The notes below the pieces were generated by a model, which was not told where the DNA came from, did not search any database, and was given only the letters and a program-made list of their open reading frames with translations. A DNA stretch of 64,000 nt. Source: Salinimicrobium flavum. GTDB taxonomy: Bacteria; Bacteroidota; Bacteroidia; Flavobacteriales; Flavobacteriaceae. Positions within the stretch are counted from its first letter, which is position 1, and each line of letters starts with the position of its first letter. Of the stretch, positions 16,852 to 25,828 are shown in pieces. The translations under genes and the position numbers were made by a program. Where the stretch lies: assembly GCF_042684505.1 (NCBI RefSeq), contig NZ_JBHULT010000006.1, positions 620,001 through 684,000 on the forward strand, in the 5' to 3' direction.

Positions 16852-19800
16852 ATGAAGAAAATCACATTTTTCTTAATTGCCCTTTTTGGCGGTTTCTTTT
16901 CGATTTATGCGCAAACGATATCGGTGCAAGGAAAAGTGACTGATCAGAATGATTTACCCTTATTAGGAGTGAATGTTTTGGTCAAAGACGCAACAAGGGG
17001 TACAACTACAGATTTTGACGGGAACTATTCAATAGATGTTTCCCAAAATGACATTTTGGTATTTTCTTATGTGGGCTACCAAACTAAAGAATTTCAAATA
17101 ACCGAATCACAAACCTTAAATGTGGTGCTTCAGGAGGATGCTGATGCCCTTGAGGAAGTGGTGGTCGTTGGGTATGGTACACAGAAGAAAAGTGTCAATA
17201 CCGGTGCGATCTCCTCTGTAAAGGCAGAAGAGCTGGAAGCAGTTCCTAACGGAAGGATCGAACAAACATTACAAGGTAGGGTTTCGGGAGTTACTATAGC
17301 TTCCAACTCAGGACAACCGGGATCTTCTTCAACCGTTAGGGTAAGGGGACTTACCACTTTTGACACCTATGGAGGTAACACTCCGCTTTGGGTTGTTGAC
17401 GGGGTGATCGTAGACGCCGGAGGTATTGGTTATCTTAACCAACAGGATATTGAATCTATTGAAGTTCTTAAGGATGCAGCCTCTCTTGCAATATATGGTG
17501 CCCGTGCGGCATCTGGTGTTATCCTGGTAACTACCAAAAAAGGTAAAGAAGGGAAGTTCAATGTGAACTACACCGGTACTTATGGTTTCTCTTCTCCTGA
17601 GAATACAGTAGAACTATTAAATGCCACCCAGTATGCTGCCATAATGAATGAAAAATCTGTGGCTGCAGGCGGTGAAATTTTATATCCAGATCTTTCCCTA
17701 CTTGGAGAGGGAACAGACTGGCAGAAGGCGATCTTTGAGGATAACGCCAAAAGAGAATCTCATGAGTTCAGTTTAAGTGGAGGAAACGATGTCTCTACCT
17801 TTTATGCTTCCTTTGGTCTTTTAGATAATGAAGGGATAGTAACCCCAGAGATCTCTCAGTACCAGAAGAAGAGTATGCGTTTAAACTCTACTCACGAACT
17901 ATCAGACATGTTTAAAGTAGGACAGACCTTTGGTTACACCCATCAAAAATATGTGGGGCTTGGAAATACCAACAGTGAATACGGTGGTCCACTAAGTTCT
18001 GCCCTCAACCTGGATCCTATTACTCCTATAGTAGTTACAGATCCTGCCCTGGCGAACACTAATTTATATACTTCAAATCCTGTTTTCAGGGATGCCAATG
18101 GGAATCCTTACGGGATCTCAACTATCGTAGGTCAGGAAATGACAAACCCGGTAGCGTATACTCTTACCAGGTTAGGTAACTCTGATTATGCTGATGACTT
18201 CGTTGGAAACGCTTATGTTGAATTCACACCCATAGAGCAGTTAACATTCAGAACGAGTATCGGTGGTAACCTTGCTTATTGGGGAGGGGATTTTTATACT
18301 CCGGAATATTTCCTGAGCCCTACTGTGGGAACCTCCCAGAACAGTTTAAGCCGTAATACCAATAAAGGTTTCGGCTGGAATATAGAAAACACATTGTCGT
18401 ATGGAGATACTTACGGAAAACATGATTTCACCTTGTTATTAGGACAGGGAACCTATGTGAACGGTATCAACAGCGGAACTTATACAAACTATCAAAATCT
18501 TCCAGTAACCAGTTACAGGGACGCCTCATTTAACTATGAGATCCCGGTTTCCCAGAGACTTGGAGGTGCTTATACCGGAAACGAGCACAGGGTGATCTCT
18601 CTGTTCTCTCGTTTGAACTATAACTACGATGAGAAATATCTCTTTACCGGGATTATTCGTAGGGATGGATCTTCGAATTTCGGACCCAACAACAAATTCG
18701 GAATTTTCCCGTCTTTCTCAGCAGGATGGAATGTCTCAAATGAAGAATTCTGGAATGACAATGAAATAATTAATTCCCTTAAACTTAGAGCGGGTTACGG
18801 GGTAACCGGTAATGACGCCATTGCGCCAAACGGTTACCTTGCCCTTATTAGCGGGGGACGAAACTATACTTTTGGAAGAACAGGAGATCAGATCTCAATT
18901 GGATACAGCCCAAATGCGCCTGCAAACCCTGATCTAAAATGGGAGGAAACTTCTCAGCTTAACATTGGAGCAGATGCCAGGATTTTCCAAAACCTTACCA
19001 TGACCCTTGAATATTATAAAAAGAAAACCTCAGGGATTCTTCAGTATTTCGAACTTCCGGGATATGTGGGAGCAACAGGAAGCCCTCTTGGCAACGTTGC
19101 CGATATGGAAAACCGCGGGGTTGAACTTGAGTTAGGTTATAACAAACTTTTTGGAGATTTCAACTTCTCTGCAAATGCCAATGCTTCTTATCTTGAGAAT
19201 GAAGTTACATTCCTGGGAGAGGAAAAGGACTTTATCACCAACGGAGCAGCCGGTTTCCAATCTATGGGAGATATTACCAGGACTCAGGTGGGTGAAGCTT
19301 ATAACTCTTTCTACGGATACAGGACTGCAGGTATCTTCCAGACAAGGGAAGAGATCAACTCTTATACAGATGGGAATGGAAATGTTATTCAGCCAAACGC
19401 AGTTCCCGGAGATTTCAGATGGGTAGACACAAACGGTGACGGAACCATTAGTGATGATGACAAGCAGTTTTTAGGTAGTCCGCTGCCAAAATATACCTTC
19501 GGTTTGACTCTAAACATGGATTATAAAGGTTTTGACTTCATGGTTTTCGCTCAGGGAGCTGCCGGTAACAAGATCTTCCAGGGACTAAGACGTCTCGATA
19601 TCCAGAACGCCAACTACTCTACAGAGGTGCTGAGCCGATGGACAGGACCGGGAACATCAAATGATTACCCAAGGTTGACAAATAACGATGCAAATGGTAA
19701 CTTTAGTAAAGCTTCAGATTTTTATCTGGAAGACGGAGATTATCTAAGGATCAAGATTGCTCAGTTAGGTTACAGCCTTCCATCAGAATGGATCAACCAT

Positions 19801-19965
19801 ATGGGGGCACAGAAACTTAGACTATATGTTACGGGAGAGAACCTTTTCACCTTTACAGACTATACGGGATATGATCCTGAAATTGGAGGAAATGTACTGG
19901 GAATTGATCGTGGTTACTACCCGCAGGCGAGATCCTTCCTTTTTGGAGCTAACTTACAATTTTAA
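16852..19965 (+). CDS. SusC/RagA family TonB-linked outer-membrane receptor
   Basis: The protein is 1037 aa. It has a signal peptide, a carboxypeptidase-regulatory-like domain (about 25-95, TVQGKVTD-type start here VQGKVTDQNDLPLLGVNV), and the SusC TonB-box/plug boundary VVVGYGTQKKSVNTGAISSV near 105. A plug follows with DGVIVDAGGIGYLNQQDIES, then a large barrel ending LFGANLQF. It imports oligosaccharides across the outer membrane with its SusD partner, encoded 11 bases downstream. The enzymes that follow point to laminarin-type beta-1,3-glucan as the substrate. Confidence 0.93.
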   Translation: MKKITFFLIALFGGFFSIYAQTISVQGKVTDQNDLPLLGVNVLVKDATRGTTTDFDGNYSIDVSQNDILVFSYVGYQTKEFQITESQTLNVVLQEDADALEEVVVVGYGTQKKSVNTGAISSVKAEELEAVPNGRIEQTLQGRVSGVTIASNSGQPGSSSTVRVRGLTTFDTYGGNTPLWVVDGVIVDAGGIGYLNQQDIESIEVLKDAASLAIYGARAASGVILVTTKKGKEGKFNVNYTGTYGFSSPENTVELLNATQYAAIMNEKSVAAGGEILYPDLSLLGEGTDWQKAIFEDNAKRESHEFSLSGGNDVSTFYASFGLLDNEGIVTPEISQYQKKSMRLNSTHELSDMFKVGQTFGYTHQKYVGLGNTNSEYGGPLSSALNLDPITPIVVTDPALANTNLYTSNPVFRDANGNPYGISTIVGQEMTNPVAYTLTRLGNSDYADDFVGNAYVEFTPIEQLTFRTSIGGNLAYWGGDFYTPEYFLSPTVGTSQNSLSRNTNKGFGWNIENTLSYGDTYGKHDFTLLLGQGTYVNGINSGTYTNYQNLPVTSYRDASFNYEIPVSQRLGGAYTGNEHRVISLFSRLNYNYDEKYLFTGIIRRDGSSNFGPNNKFGIFPSFSAGWNVSNEEFWNDNEIINSLKLRAGYGVTGNDAIAPNGYLALISGGRNYTFGRTGDQISIGYSPNAPANPDLKWEETSQLNIGADARIFQNLTMTLEYYKKKTSGILQYFELPGYVGATGSPLGNVADMENRGVELELGYNKLFGDFNFSANANASYLENEVTFLGEEKDFITNGAAGFQSMGDITRTQVGEAYNSFYGYRTAGIFQTREEINSYTDGNGNVIQPNAVPGDFRWVDTNGDGTISDDDKQFLGSPLPKYTFGLTLNMDYKGFDFMVFAQGAAGNKIFQGLRRLDIQNANYSTEVLSRWTGPGTSNDYPRLTNNDANGNFSKASDFYLEDGDYLRIKIAQLGYSLPSEWINHMGAQKLRLYVTGENLFTFTDYTGYDPEIGGNVLGIDRGYYPQARSFLFGANLQF

Positions 19966-19976
19966 AAAACAAGACT

Positions 19977-21500
19977 ATGAAGACACACAATTTCAAGTTG
20001 GTATTAGCTGCATTGGCAGTAATATTCACGATGAATTCCTGTAGTGAGGATTTTCTTGAGGTGCCCGTTAAAGGTACTAACCTGGAGTCCAACTACTATA
20101 GAAATGAAAGCGAAGCTTTTGCAGGCCTGGTATCCGTTTATGACGTGATGAGGAAGTATGGTGGAGGATTTGAGAACATGATCACTTTCATGAACGCAGG
20201 ATCAGATGACTTTAGAGCCGGTGGTGGTAACGCCTCAGATGGGATAGGTATCCAGAGCTTTGATGATTTTGATATTACCCCCACCACTATGCCTCAAAGC
20301 TACTGGAGTGATTATTACCAGGGAATTTTCAGAGCAAACTTTTTGCTTACCAAATTACCTGAGGTTCCCATGGATGAGGCTTCAAAAACCAGGTTTACAG
20401 CCGAGACCAAAGCTCTTCGTGCCATGTACTATTTCGAGTTGGTAAGACTTTTTGAGAATATTCCTTTGATCACAACTCCGCTTGAAAAAGATCAATTCAA
20501 TAATATTCCTCAGGCAGCCCCATCTGATGTTTATGACGTGATAGTTGCGGATCTTATCGATGCTATAGCTGATCTGCCTCCTACAGTTCCTGCCGAACAG
20601 GCCGGGCGTTTGAATAAAGGTGCAGCACAGGCATTGCTTGGAAAAGTTTACCTGTACATGGGATTAGATTCTCAGGCCGCTGCCCAACTAAGGGAGGTTA
20701 ACGGTACTCCCGGAGAGACCAACCAATATGGAAATAAACTTCTTGAGAATTTCGATGATCTTTGGGAAGTAGATAATAAATTCAATACAGAATCTATCAT
20801 TGAAGCGGCTCACACCAATGCTTCCAGTTCTCACTGGGGCAACTGGGGGAGTGGTGCAGATGAAGGAAACTCGGTCAACACTATGGTGGGACCAAGATCC
20901 TACGCGCAGTTGACCGAGGAAGCACCAGATTTGCCTTCAGGATGGAGTTTCAACCCGGTTGAACCTGAATTATATGACCTTTTAAAAGACGATCCGCGTT
21001 TTGAAGCTACCATTCTTGATATGGAAGCTCTTGTCGCTGCGGGTGCTGCAGATTATCTGCCGGGTTACGAAGACACGGGTTACTTCCTCAACAAATTCAT
21101 CCCTACACAGGATGATGTTACAACAGGAACCGGGGAACCAATCCTTAACTACAGACAGAATGTCTATGTGATTAGACTGGCCGATACCTACCTTATGGAG
21201 GCAGAAGCCCTTTTTAATGCAGGAGAAGATAGAGATAGAGCCAAGGCTTTATTAAATGCTGTAAGGGAAAGGGTAGGTCTAACCGCACTCGAGGAGGTCT
21301 CATTGACTGCTATTTATGCAGAGCGCAGGCTGGAACTTGCGGGTGAAGGTCACAGGTTCTTTGACCTGGTAAGGACCGATAGAGCTGCCCAGGCATTGGG
21401 TGACGAAGGTTACCAGGCCGGGGTGCACTACAGGTTGCCAATTCCTTACAGGGAAACTCAAAATACCATTATTGAACAGAATTCAGGTTATATAGAATAA
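19977..21500 (+). CDS. SusD/RagB family nutrient-binding outer-membrane lipoprotein
   Basis: This 507-aa lipoprotein has its lipobox ending at Cys22 (TMNSC). TPR-like helices start near residue 100. The C-terminal RRLELAGEGHRFFDLVRTDRA motif and the final IPYRETQ are both standard for SusD. It caps the SusC barrel and binds incoming glycan. The gene follows SusC by 11 bases and precedes the PKD-type lipoprotein by 11 bases, so all are one transcript. Confidence 0.93.
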   Translation: MKTHNFKLVLAALAVIFTMNSCSEDFLEVPVKGTNLESNYYRNESEAFAGLVSVYDVMRKYGGGFENMITFMNAGSDDFRAGGGNASDGIGIQSFDDFDITPTTMPQSYWSDYYQGIFRANFLLTKLPEVPMDEASKTRFTAETKALRAMYYFELVRLFENIPLITTPLEKDQFNNIPQAAPSDVYDVIVADLIDAIADLPPTVPAEQAGRLNKGAAQALLGKVYLYMGLDSQAAAQLREVNGTPGETNQYGNKLLENFDDLWEVDNKFNTESIIEAAHTNASSSHWGNWGSGADEGNSVNTMVGPRSYAQLTEEAPDLPSGWSFNPVEPELYDLLKDDPRFEATILDMEALVAAGAADYLPGYEDTGYFLNKFIPTQDDVTTGTGEPILNYRQNVYVIRLADTYLMEAEALFNAGEDRDRAKALLNAVRERVGLTALEEVSLTAIYAERRLELAGEGHRFFDLVRTDRAAQALGDEGYQAGVHYRLPIPYRETQNTIIEQNSGYIE

Positions 21501-21511
21501 ACAAAGATATT

Positions 21512-23689
21512 ATGAAAAAACTTAGAATTATAGCGGGTTTCCTATTACTTCTGGCAGTTACTGTGGGTTGTAGTGTGGAAGACGGCATGGATAGCGACAC
21601 GTCCTTTATAGATTCCGCGAATATCGAAAATATTGATGCGGTTTTTGAGATCACTAATGATAATTCCGGAACTGTGACAATTACTCCAACGGGAGAAGGT
21701 GCCATCTTTTTCGTGGTAGATTTTGGAGATGGAACCTCGACCTCTGGTGAAATTAAAGCGGGAGAGTCAGTTCAACATGAATATGAAGAAGGAGATTATG
21801 ATGTTGTAATAACCGGTAAGAACCTTGCGGGAGAAACCGCACAGAGTACTGAGCCACTTACCGTATCCTTCAGAGCTCCTGAGAATCTTGAAGTGGCTAT
21901 TGACTTAGATGTTGATGGATACACTGTTTCAGTTTCTGCAACTGCAGAGTATGCTGCCTTGTTCCATGTGTATTTCGGCGAGACTGCTGACGAGGAACCA
22001 ACTCCGCTTATGCTGGGAGAAAGTGTCGCTCATACCTATGGAACCAGTGGGGCCTATGACATTAGAGTTGTTGCCCTGAGTGGTGGTGAAGCGACTATTG
22101 AGTACACTGAAACTACAGACATTACAGGTCCAACAGATCCAATGAGCCTTCCGCTAACCTTTGATGATCATACCATTCAATATGTTCCTCAGGGAGAAGG
22201 TGCGATTTTCAATGGAGCTAGTTTTGATATAGTTCCAGTTTCTGAAGTAAATGCTACCAAGACTGATGAGGATAGAGTAGGTGCCCTTACTAACAGTGGG
22301 AGCCAATGGGAAGGAATTACCTTTACTTTAGACCCACCGGTTGATTTTAGCACTGAAAATAAAACAGTGACCATGAAAATGTATTCAGAGGTGGCTGTTC
22401 CCGTTCTCCTCAAATTTGAGGGTGGTATGAATGGAGAACGTCAAAATGAGGTTACGGTCAACCACAGCGGTACCGGCTGGGAAGAGCTAAGTTTTGATTT
22501 TAATAATGCAACTAAGAGTTATATTGACGGAAACCAGGGGGTGGGTGAACCCTTTGTTCCAACAGGTCAGTACTCTAAAATGACAATTTTTGTGGATGGT
22601 CCCGGTACAACTGCGGGTACATTCTACTTTGATGATATTAATCTTGTAATGGAGGTTTTACCTAATCCAGAGTTTCCGATTAATCTGGAGGAGAGCGATA
22701 TTGACTATACCTGGAATGGATTTGGGGCTTCTGATTATTCTTCAATCCCTGCAGAGCTTGTGGACAACCCTGATCCTTCAGGAATTAACACTAGTTCTAC
22801 CGTATTGGAAATCCATAAACTTTCCGGTGCATGGGACTGGGCCGGGGCAAGCATGAACCTGGCAGGACCTGTGGACTTTACGAAAGGAAATATGGTCACT
22901 ATAAAAGTTTGGTCGCCAAGAGAAGGTACTACTATTCGATTTAAAATGGAAGACTCTAATTCTCCAAAGGACGGTAATGGAAACCCAACGGTTTTTGTGG
23001 AAGTAGATGCCACTACGACTGTTGCAGGAGTCTGGGAGGAGTTGAGCTTTGATCTTACGAGTGATGCTTCCTTTAATTCAAGTACTCCTTACGACAGAGT
23101 AATTATTTTCCCGGATTTTGGTAAAGCTGGAAATGATGAGTTATTCTATTTCGATGATCTGGTCCTAAGTTTCCCTAAGCCCGAATTCCCAATCACTTTT
23201 GAAGCGAGTGGTATGGATTACACCTGGAGTGGATTTGGTAGGTTAGACTATGGAGGGATACCCGCAGAGCTTGTGGACAACCCTGATCCTTCAGGTGTTA
23301 ATACCAGTGCAACTGTTTTAGAAGTTAATAAGCTCACTGATGCCTGGGAATGGGCCGGGGCAAGTATGAACCTGGCAGGACCGGTAGATTTTTCATCAGG
23401 GACCACAGTTACAGTTCAGGTATGGTCGCCAAGAGTTGGGACTCCTATCATGTTTAAGATGGAAGACTCTAATTCTCCTAAGGATGGTAACGGAAACCCC
23501 ACTGTCTTTGTAGAGGTACAGGCTACATCCACCGTTGCGGGAGCCTGGGAGGAACTTACCTTTGACCTTACCAGTTATAATGATTTTAGCACTGATAAAC
23601 CGTATGACAGGGTGATTTTATTCCCTGATTTCGGAAGCAGAGGTAAGGGAGAGATATTCTATTTTGACAATCTTCAACTCACAAATTAA
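21512..23689 (+). CDS. PKD-domain surface glycan-binding lipoprotein with tandem carbohydrate-binding-like modules
   Basis: This 725-aa lipoprotein has its lipobox Cys at residue 20 (VTVGC). Two PKD-like domains come first (about 45-115 with VVDFGDGTST, and about 118-200). Three beta-sandwich modules of about 170 aa follow (about 209-385, 386-556, 557-725). Each module ends in a FYFDDI/FYFDNL-type strand typical of glycan-binding modules. The last two are near-identical tandem copies (see repeat). The position directly after SusD fits a surface glycan-binding protein (SGBP) that captures beta-glucan. No catalytic residues are recognised. Confidence 0.82.
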   Translation: MKKLRIIAGFLLLLAVTVGCSVEDGMDSDTSFIDSANIENIDAVFEITNDNSGTVTITPTGEGAIFFVVDFGDGTSTSGEIKAGESVQHEYEEGDYDVVITGKNLAGETAQSTEPLTVSFRAPENLEVAIDLDVDGYTVSVSATAEYAALFHVYFGETADEEPTPLMLGESVAHTYGTSGAYDIRVVALSGGEATIEYTETTDITGPTDPMSLPLTFDDHTIQYVPQGEGAIFNGASFDIVPVSEVNATKTDEDRVGALTNSGSQWEGITFTLDPPVDFSTENKTVTMKMYSEVAVPVLLKFEGGMNGERQNEVTVNHSGTGWEELSFDFNNATKSYIDGNQGVGEPFVPTGQYSKMTIFVDGPGTTAGTFYFDDINLVMEVLPNPEFPINLEESDIDYTWNGFGASDYSSIPAELVDNPDPSGINTSSTVLEIHKLSGAWDWAGASMNLAGPVDFTKGNMVTIKVWSPREGTTIRFKMEDSNSPKDGNGNPTVFVEVDATTTVAGVWEELSFDLTSDASFNSSTPYDRVIIFPDFGKAGNDELFYFDDLVLSFPKPEFPITFEASGMDYTWSGFGRLDYGGIPAELVDNPDPSGVNTSATVLEVNKLTDAWEWAGASMNLAGPVDFSSGTTVTVQVWSPRVGTPIMFKMEDSNSPKDGNGNPTVFVEVQATSTVAGAWEELTFDLTSYNDFSTDKPYDRVILFPDFGSRGKGEIFYFDNLQLTN
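22663..23683 (+). repeat. Tandem duplication of a 513-bp module inside the surface glycan-binding protein gene
   Basis: Two copies lie 513 bases (171 codons) apart, about 22663-23170 and 23176-23683. Long stretches match exactly or nearly so, for example PAELVDNPDPSG, WAGASMNLAGPVDF and MEDSNSPKDGNGNPTVFVEV in both copies. Confidence 0.85.
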
Positions 23690-23700
23690 AAGTAATAATT

Positions 23701-24639
23701 ATGAAAAATAATATAATTAATGTAGCGCTTTCAGTCTTTATGCTGGTATTTTATACCAGCTGTTCTGATCCCGATTATAGTTTTGGTGATTTACAGGCCC
23801 CCTCAAACGTAGTTGTAAATACTGAAATTGTAGGACAGAGTGAGGATAATCCCTACGGTGACGGCTCTGGCGTAGTTCATATCTCTGTGGATGCCGACGG
23901 TGCTTTGGCCTATAAAATTGATTTTGGAGGTTCTTCTACAGTCAATCTTGTACCCTTTAACGGGGAGATCACGAGACAGTTTACCAAAACCGGAATCAAT
24001 GATTATAAGCTTACGGTGGTTGTTTACGGTGCAGGTGGTGCGGCTACTACAGTCGTTAAAGAAATCACGGTAGAAAGCGAGTTCAATCCTGAGCCGGAAT
24101 TGGTAACCAATCTTATTGGAGACGGTTCCAAAACCTGGATGGTCGATAAATCTGTTTCCGGTCACTTTGGAGTTGGACCATGGGATGATGCTTCAACATG
24201 GCCTGAATGGTGGTCTGCAGGAATAAATGAAAAAGTTGGTTCTGCCGATTGCTTATATAGCGCAACGTTTACCTTTAGCCAAACTGGAGGTGAATATACC
24301 TTAACTGTTGACGCTCCTCAAGGTGCTTTTACCAAAACCGGAGCTCTTACTTCTCTTCCGGAAATTCCAGATTCAGGGGCGGAAGGTTGTTACTCCGAAT
24401 ACACTGGTGGAAGCTCATCTTTCTCTTTTGTTCCTTCAAGTACGGGAATTCCCGCGTCTACACCATCAACTAAGACGAGTATAGAATTGGCCGGGAACGA
24501 CACTTACATAGGTTATGGTGCGGTGCAAAAGGAATACGAGATTTTAGAGATCACTTCAAGCTATCTGTACTTAAGAGTACAAGGATATGGTGATGAAAGT
24601 GGAAATGCCTGGTATATAAAATTGATCCCTGCACAATAA
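23701..24639 (+). CDS. PKD-like surface lipoprotein, second putative glycan-binding protein
   Basis: This 312-aa lipoprotein has its lipobox ending YTSC at residue 21. A PKD-like domain runs about 35-125 (GDGSGVVHISVDADG, YKIDFGG). The C-terminal domain (about 135-312) is rich in Trp and aromatic residues, for example WPEWWSAG and a closing YLYLRVQGYGDESGNAWYIKL. This architecture is common for a short surface glycan-binding protein in laminarin loci. Homologues are sometimes labelled glucanases, but I see no catalytic motif. A hairpin follows it. Confidence 0.78.
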   Translation: MKNNIINVALSVFMLVFYTSCSDPDYSFGDLQAPSNVVVNTEIVGQSEDNPYGDGSGVVHISVDADGALAYKIDFGGSSTVNLVPFNGEITRQFTKTGINDYKLTVVVYGAGGAATTVVKEITVESEFNPEPELVTNLIGDGSKTWMVDKSVSGHFGVGPWDDASTWPEWWSAGINEKVGSADCLYSATFTFSQTGGEYTLTVDAPQGAFTKTGALTSLPEIPDSGAEGCYSEYTGGSSSFSFVPSSTGIPASTPSTKTSIELAGNDTYIGYGAVQKEYEILEITSSYLYLRVQGYGDESGNAWYIKLIPAQ

Positions 24640-24660
24640 ATTTGTGAATTAGCATAAAGT

Positions 24661-24689
24661 CCCGGAGCGGTATCAGCTCCGGGTTCTTT
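24661..24689 (+). terminator. Intra-operon hairpin between binding proteins and glycoside hydrolases
   Basis: A perfect 8-bp GC-rich stem (24661-24668 with 24676-24683), loop of seven, is followed by TTCTTT. The weak T-run suggests partial termination or an mRNA-stabilising element separating the abundant transport and binding genes from the enzymes. Confidence 0.55.
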
Positions 24690-24722
24690 AGGGTTATCCC
24701 AACCTTTTACCACAAAATAAAA

Positions 24723-25805
24723 ATGAACTATCAAAAGCTTTTTGATCAGTTAAGGCCATTCTATTGCCTTTTGGTCACCCTTACCCTTCTTGGTTGCAGC
24801 AGTTCTTCCCCTGATGAGGAGGTGCCTTCCGGCCCCTCAGATCTTTCAATGACTGTTGACATAGTAGGAGCAACTTCCGCAGCACCCAACGGGGATGGCA
24901 GCGGAGAGGTAGTGGTCAGTTTTTCTGCAAAGAATGCCACTTCCTATAAGGTCAACTTTGGAAACGGGGATACCAAAGAAACCACTTCCAACAGCGTTTC
25001 CTATAAATATGTGGGAAATGGAACCCATACCTATAAAATATTTGTTTCGGCCTACAAGGGGCCTGATTTTGTGTCTGCCAGTGAATCTCTCACCATCTAT
25101 GTGGCACCGGGATTGGTATGGTCAGATGAATTTGATGAGAATGGTGCACCCGATAGTTCCAAATGGGGATACGATACCGGAGCAGGGGGTTGGGGAAATA
25201 ATGAACCGCAGTTTTACACTTCCCGTTCAGAAAATGTTAAGGTGGAAAACGGTCTTTTAAAGATCACAGCTAAGAAGGAAACATATGAAGGAGCACCTTA
25301 TACTTCAGCCAGAATAAAGACACAGGGTAAATTCAGTTTTAAATATGGTAAAGTTGAGGTGAGGGCAAAACTACCTGAAGGCGGTGGGACCTGGCCTGCG
25401 ATATGGATGCTCGGCTCAAATTTTCAAACAGTGGGATGGCCTGCCTGTGGGGAGATAGATATTATGGAGCATAAGGGGAATGACCCCGGAGTGATCCATA
25501 GTGCGCTTCACACACCCTCCAGTTATGGGGCTACCAACAACCACGGCACCAAAACAGTGGCGAATGTTAGCAGTGAATTTCATGTTTATGGCGTAGAATG
25601 GACCTCTCAGAAAATAGCATTTTCTGTAGATGGCAATGTATTTTATACCTACATGCCTGCAAATAAGAACGGCAGCACCTGGCCTTTTGATGCTAACCAG
25701 TTCATCATTTTAAATGTTGCCATGGGTGGGGTTTTTGGAGGTGATATTGATCCTGATTTTACTTCGGGAACAATGGAGATAGATTACGTGAGGGTTTACC
25801 AGTAA
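24723..25805 (+). CDS. GH16 family endo-beta-glucanase lipoprotein with PKD domain
   Basis: This 360-aa lipoprotein has its lipobox LLGC at 25. A PKD-like domain (about 40-127) precedes a GH16 catalytic domain (about 130-360). The active-site motif GEIDIMEH places nucleophile Glu244, Asp246 and acid/base Glu249. GNNEPQFYT and WPAIWMLG are also typical of the laminarinase branch (GH16_3-like). It would cleave beta-1,3-glucan at the cell surface. It follows the intra-operon hairpin and begins the enzyme block. Confidence 0.9.
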   Translation: MNYQKLFDQLRPFYCLLVTLTLLGCSSSSPDEEVPSGPSDLSMTVDIVGATSAAPNGDGSGEVVVSFSAKNATSYKVNFGNGDTKETTSNSVSYKYVGNGTHTYKIFVSAYKGPDFVSASESLTIYVAPGLVWSDEFDENGAPDSSKWGYDTGAGGWGNNEPQFYTSRSENVKVENGLLKITAKKETYEGAPYTSARIKTQGKFSFKYGKVEVRAKLPEGGGTWPAIWMLGSNFQTVGWPACGEIDIMEHKGNDPGVIHSALHTPSSYGATNNHGTKTVANVSSEFHVYGVEWTSQKIAFSVDGNVFYTYMPANKNGSTWPFDANQFIILNVAMGGVFGGDIDPDFTSGTMEIDYVRVYQ

Positions 25806-25828
25806 AGAGATCTGAAATATTTAAATCC

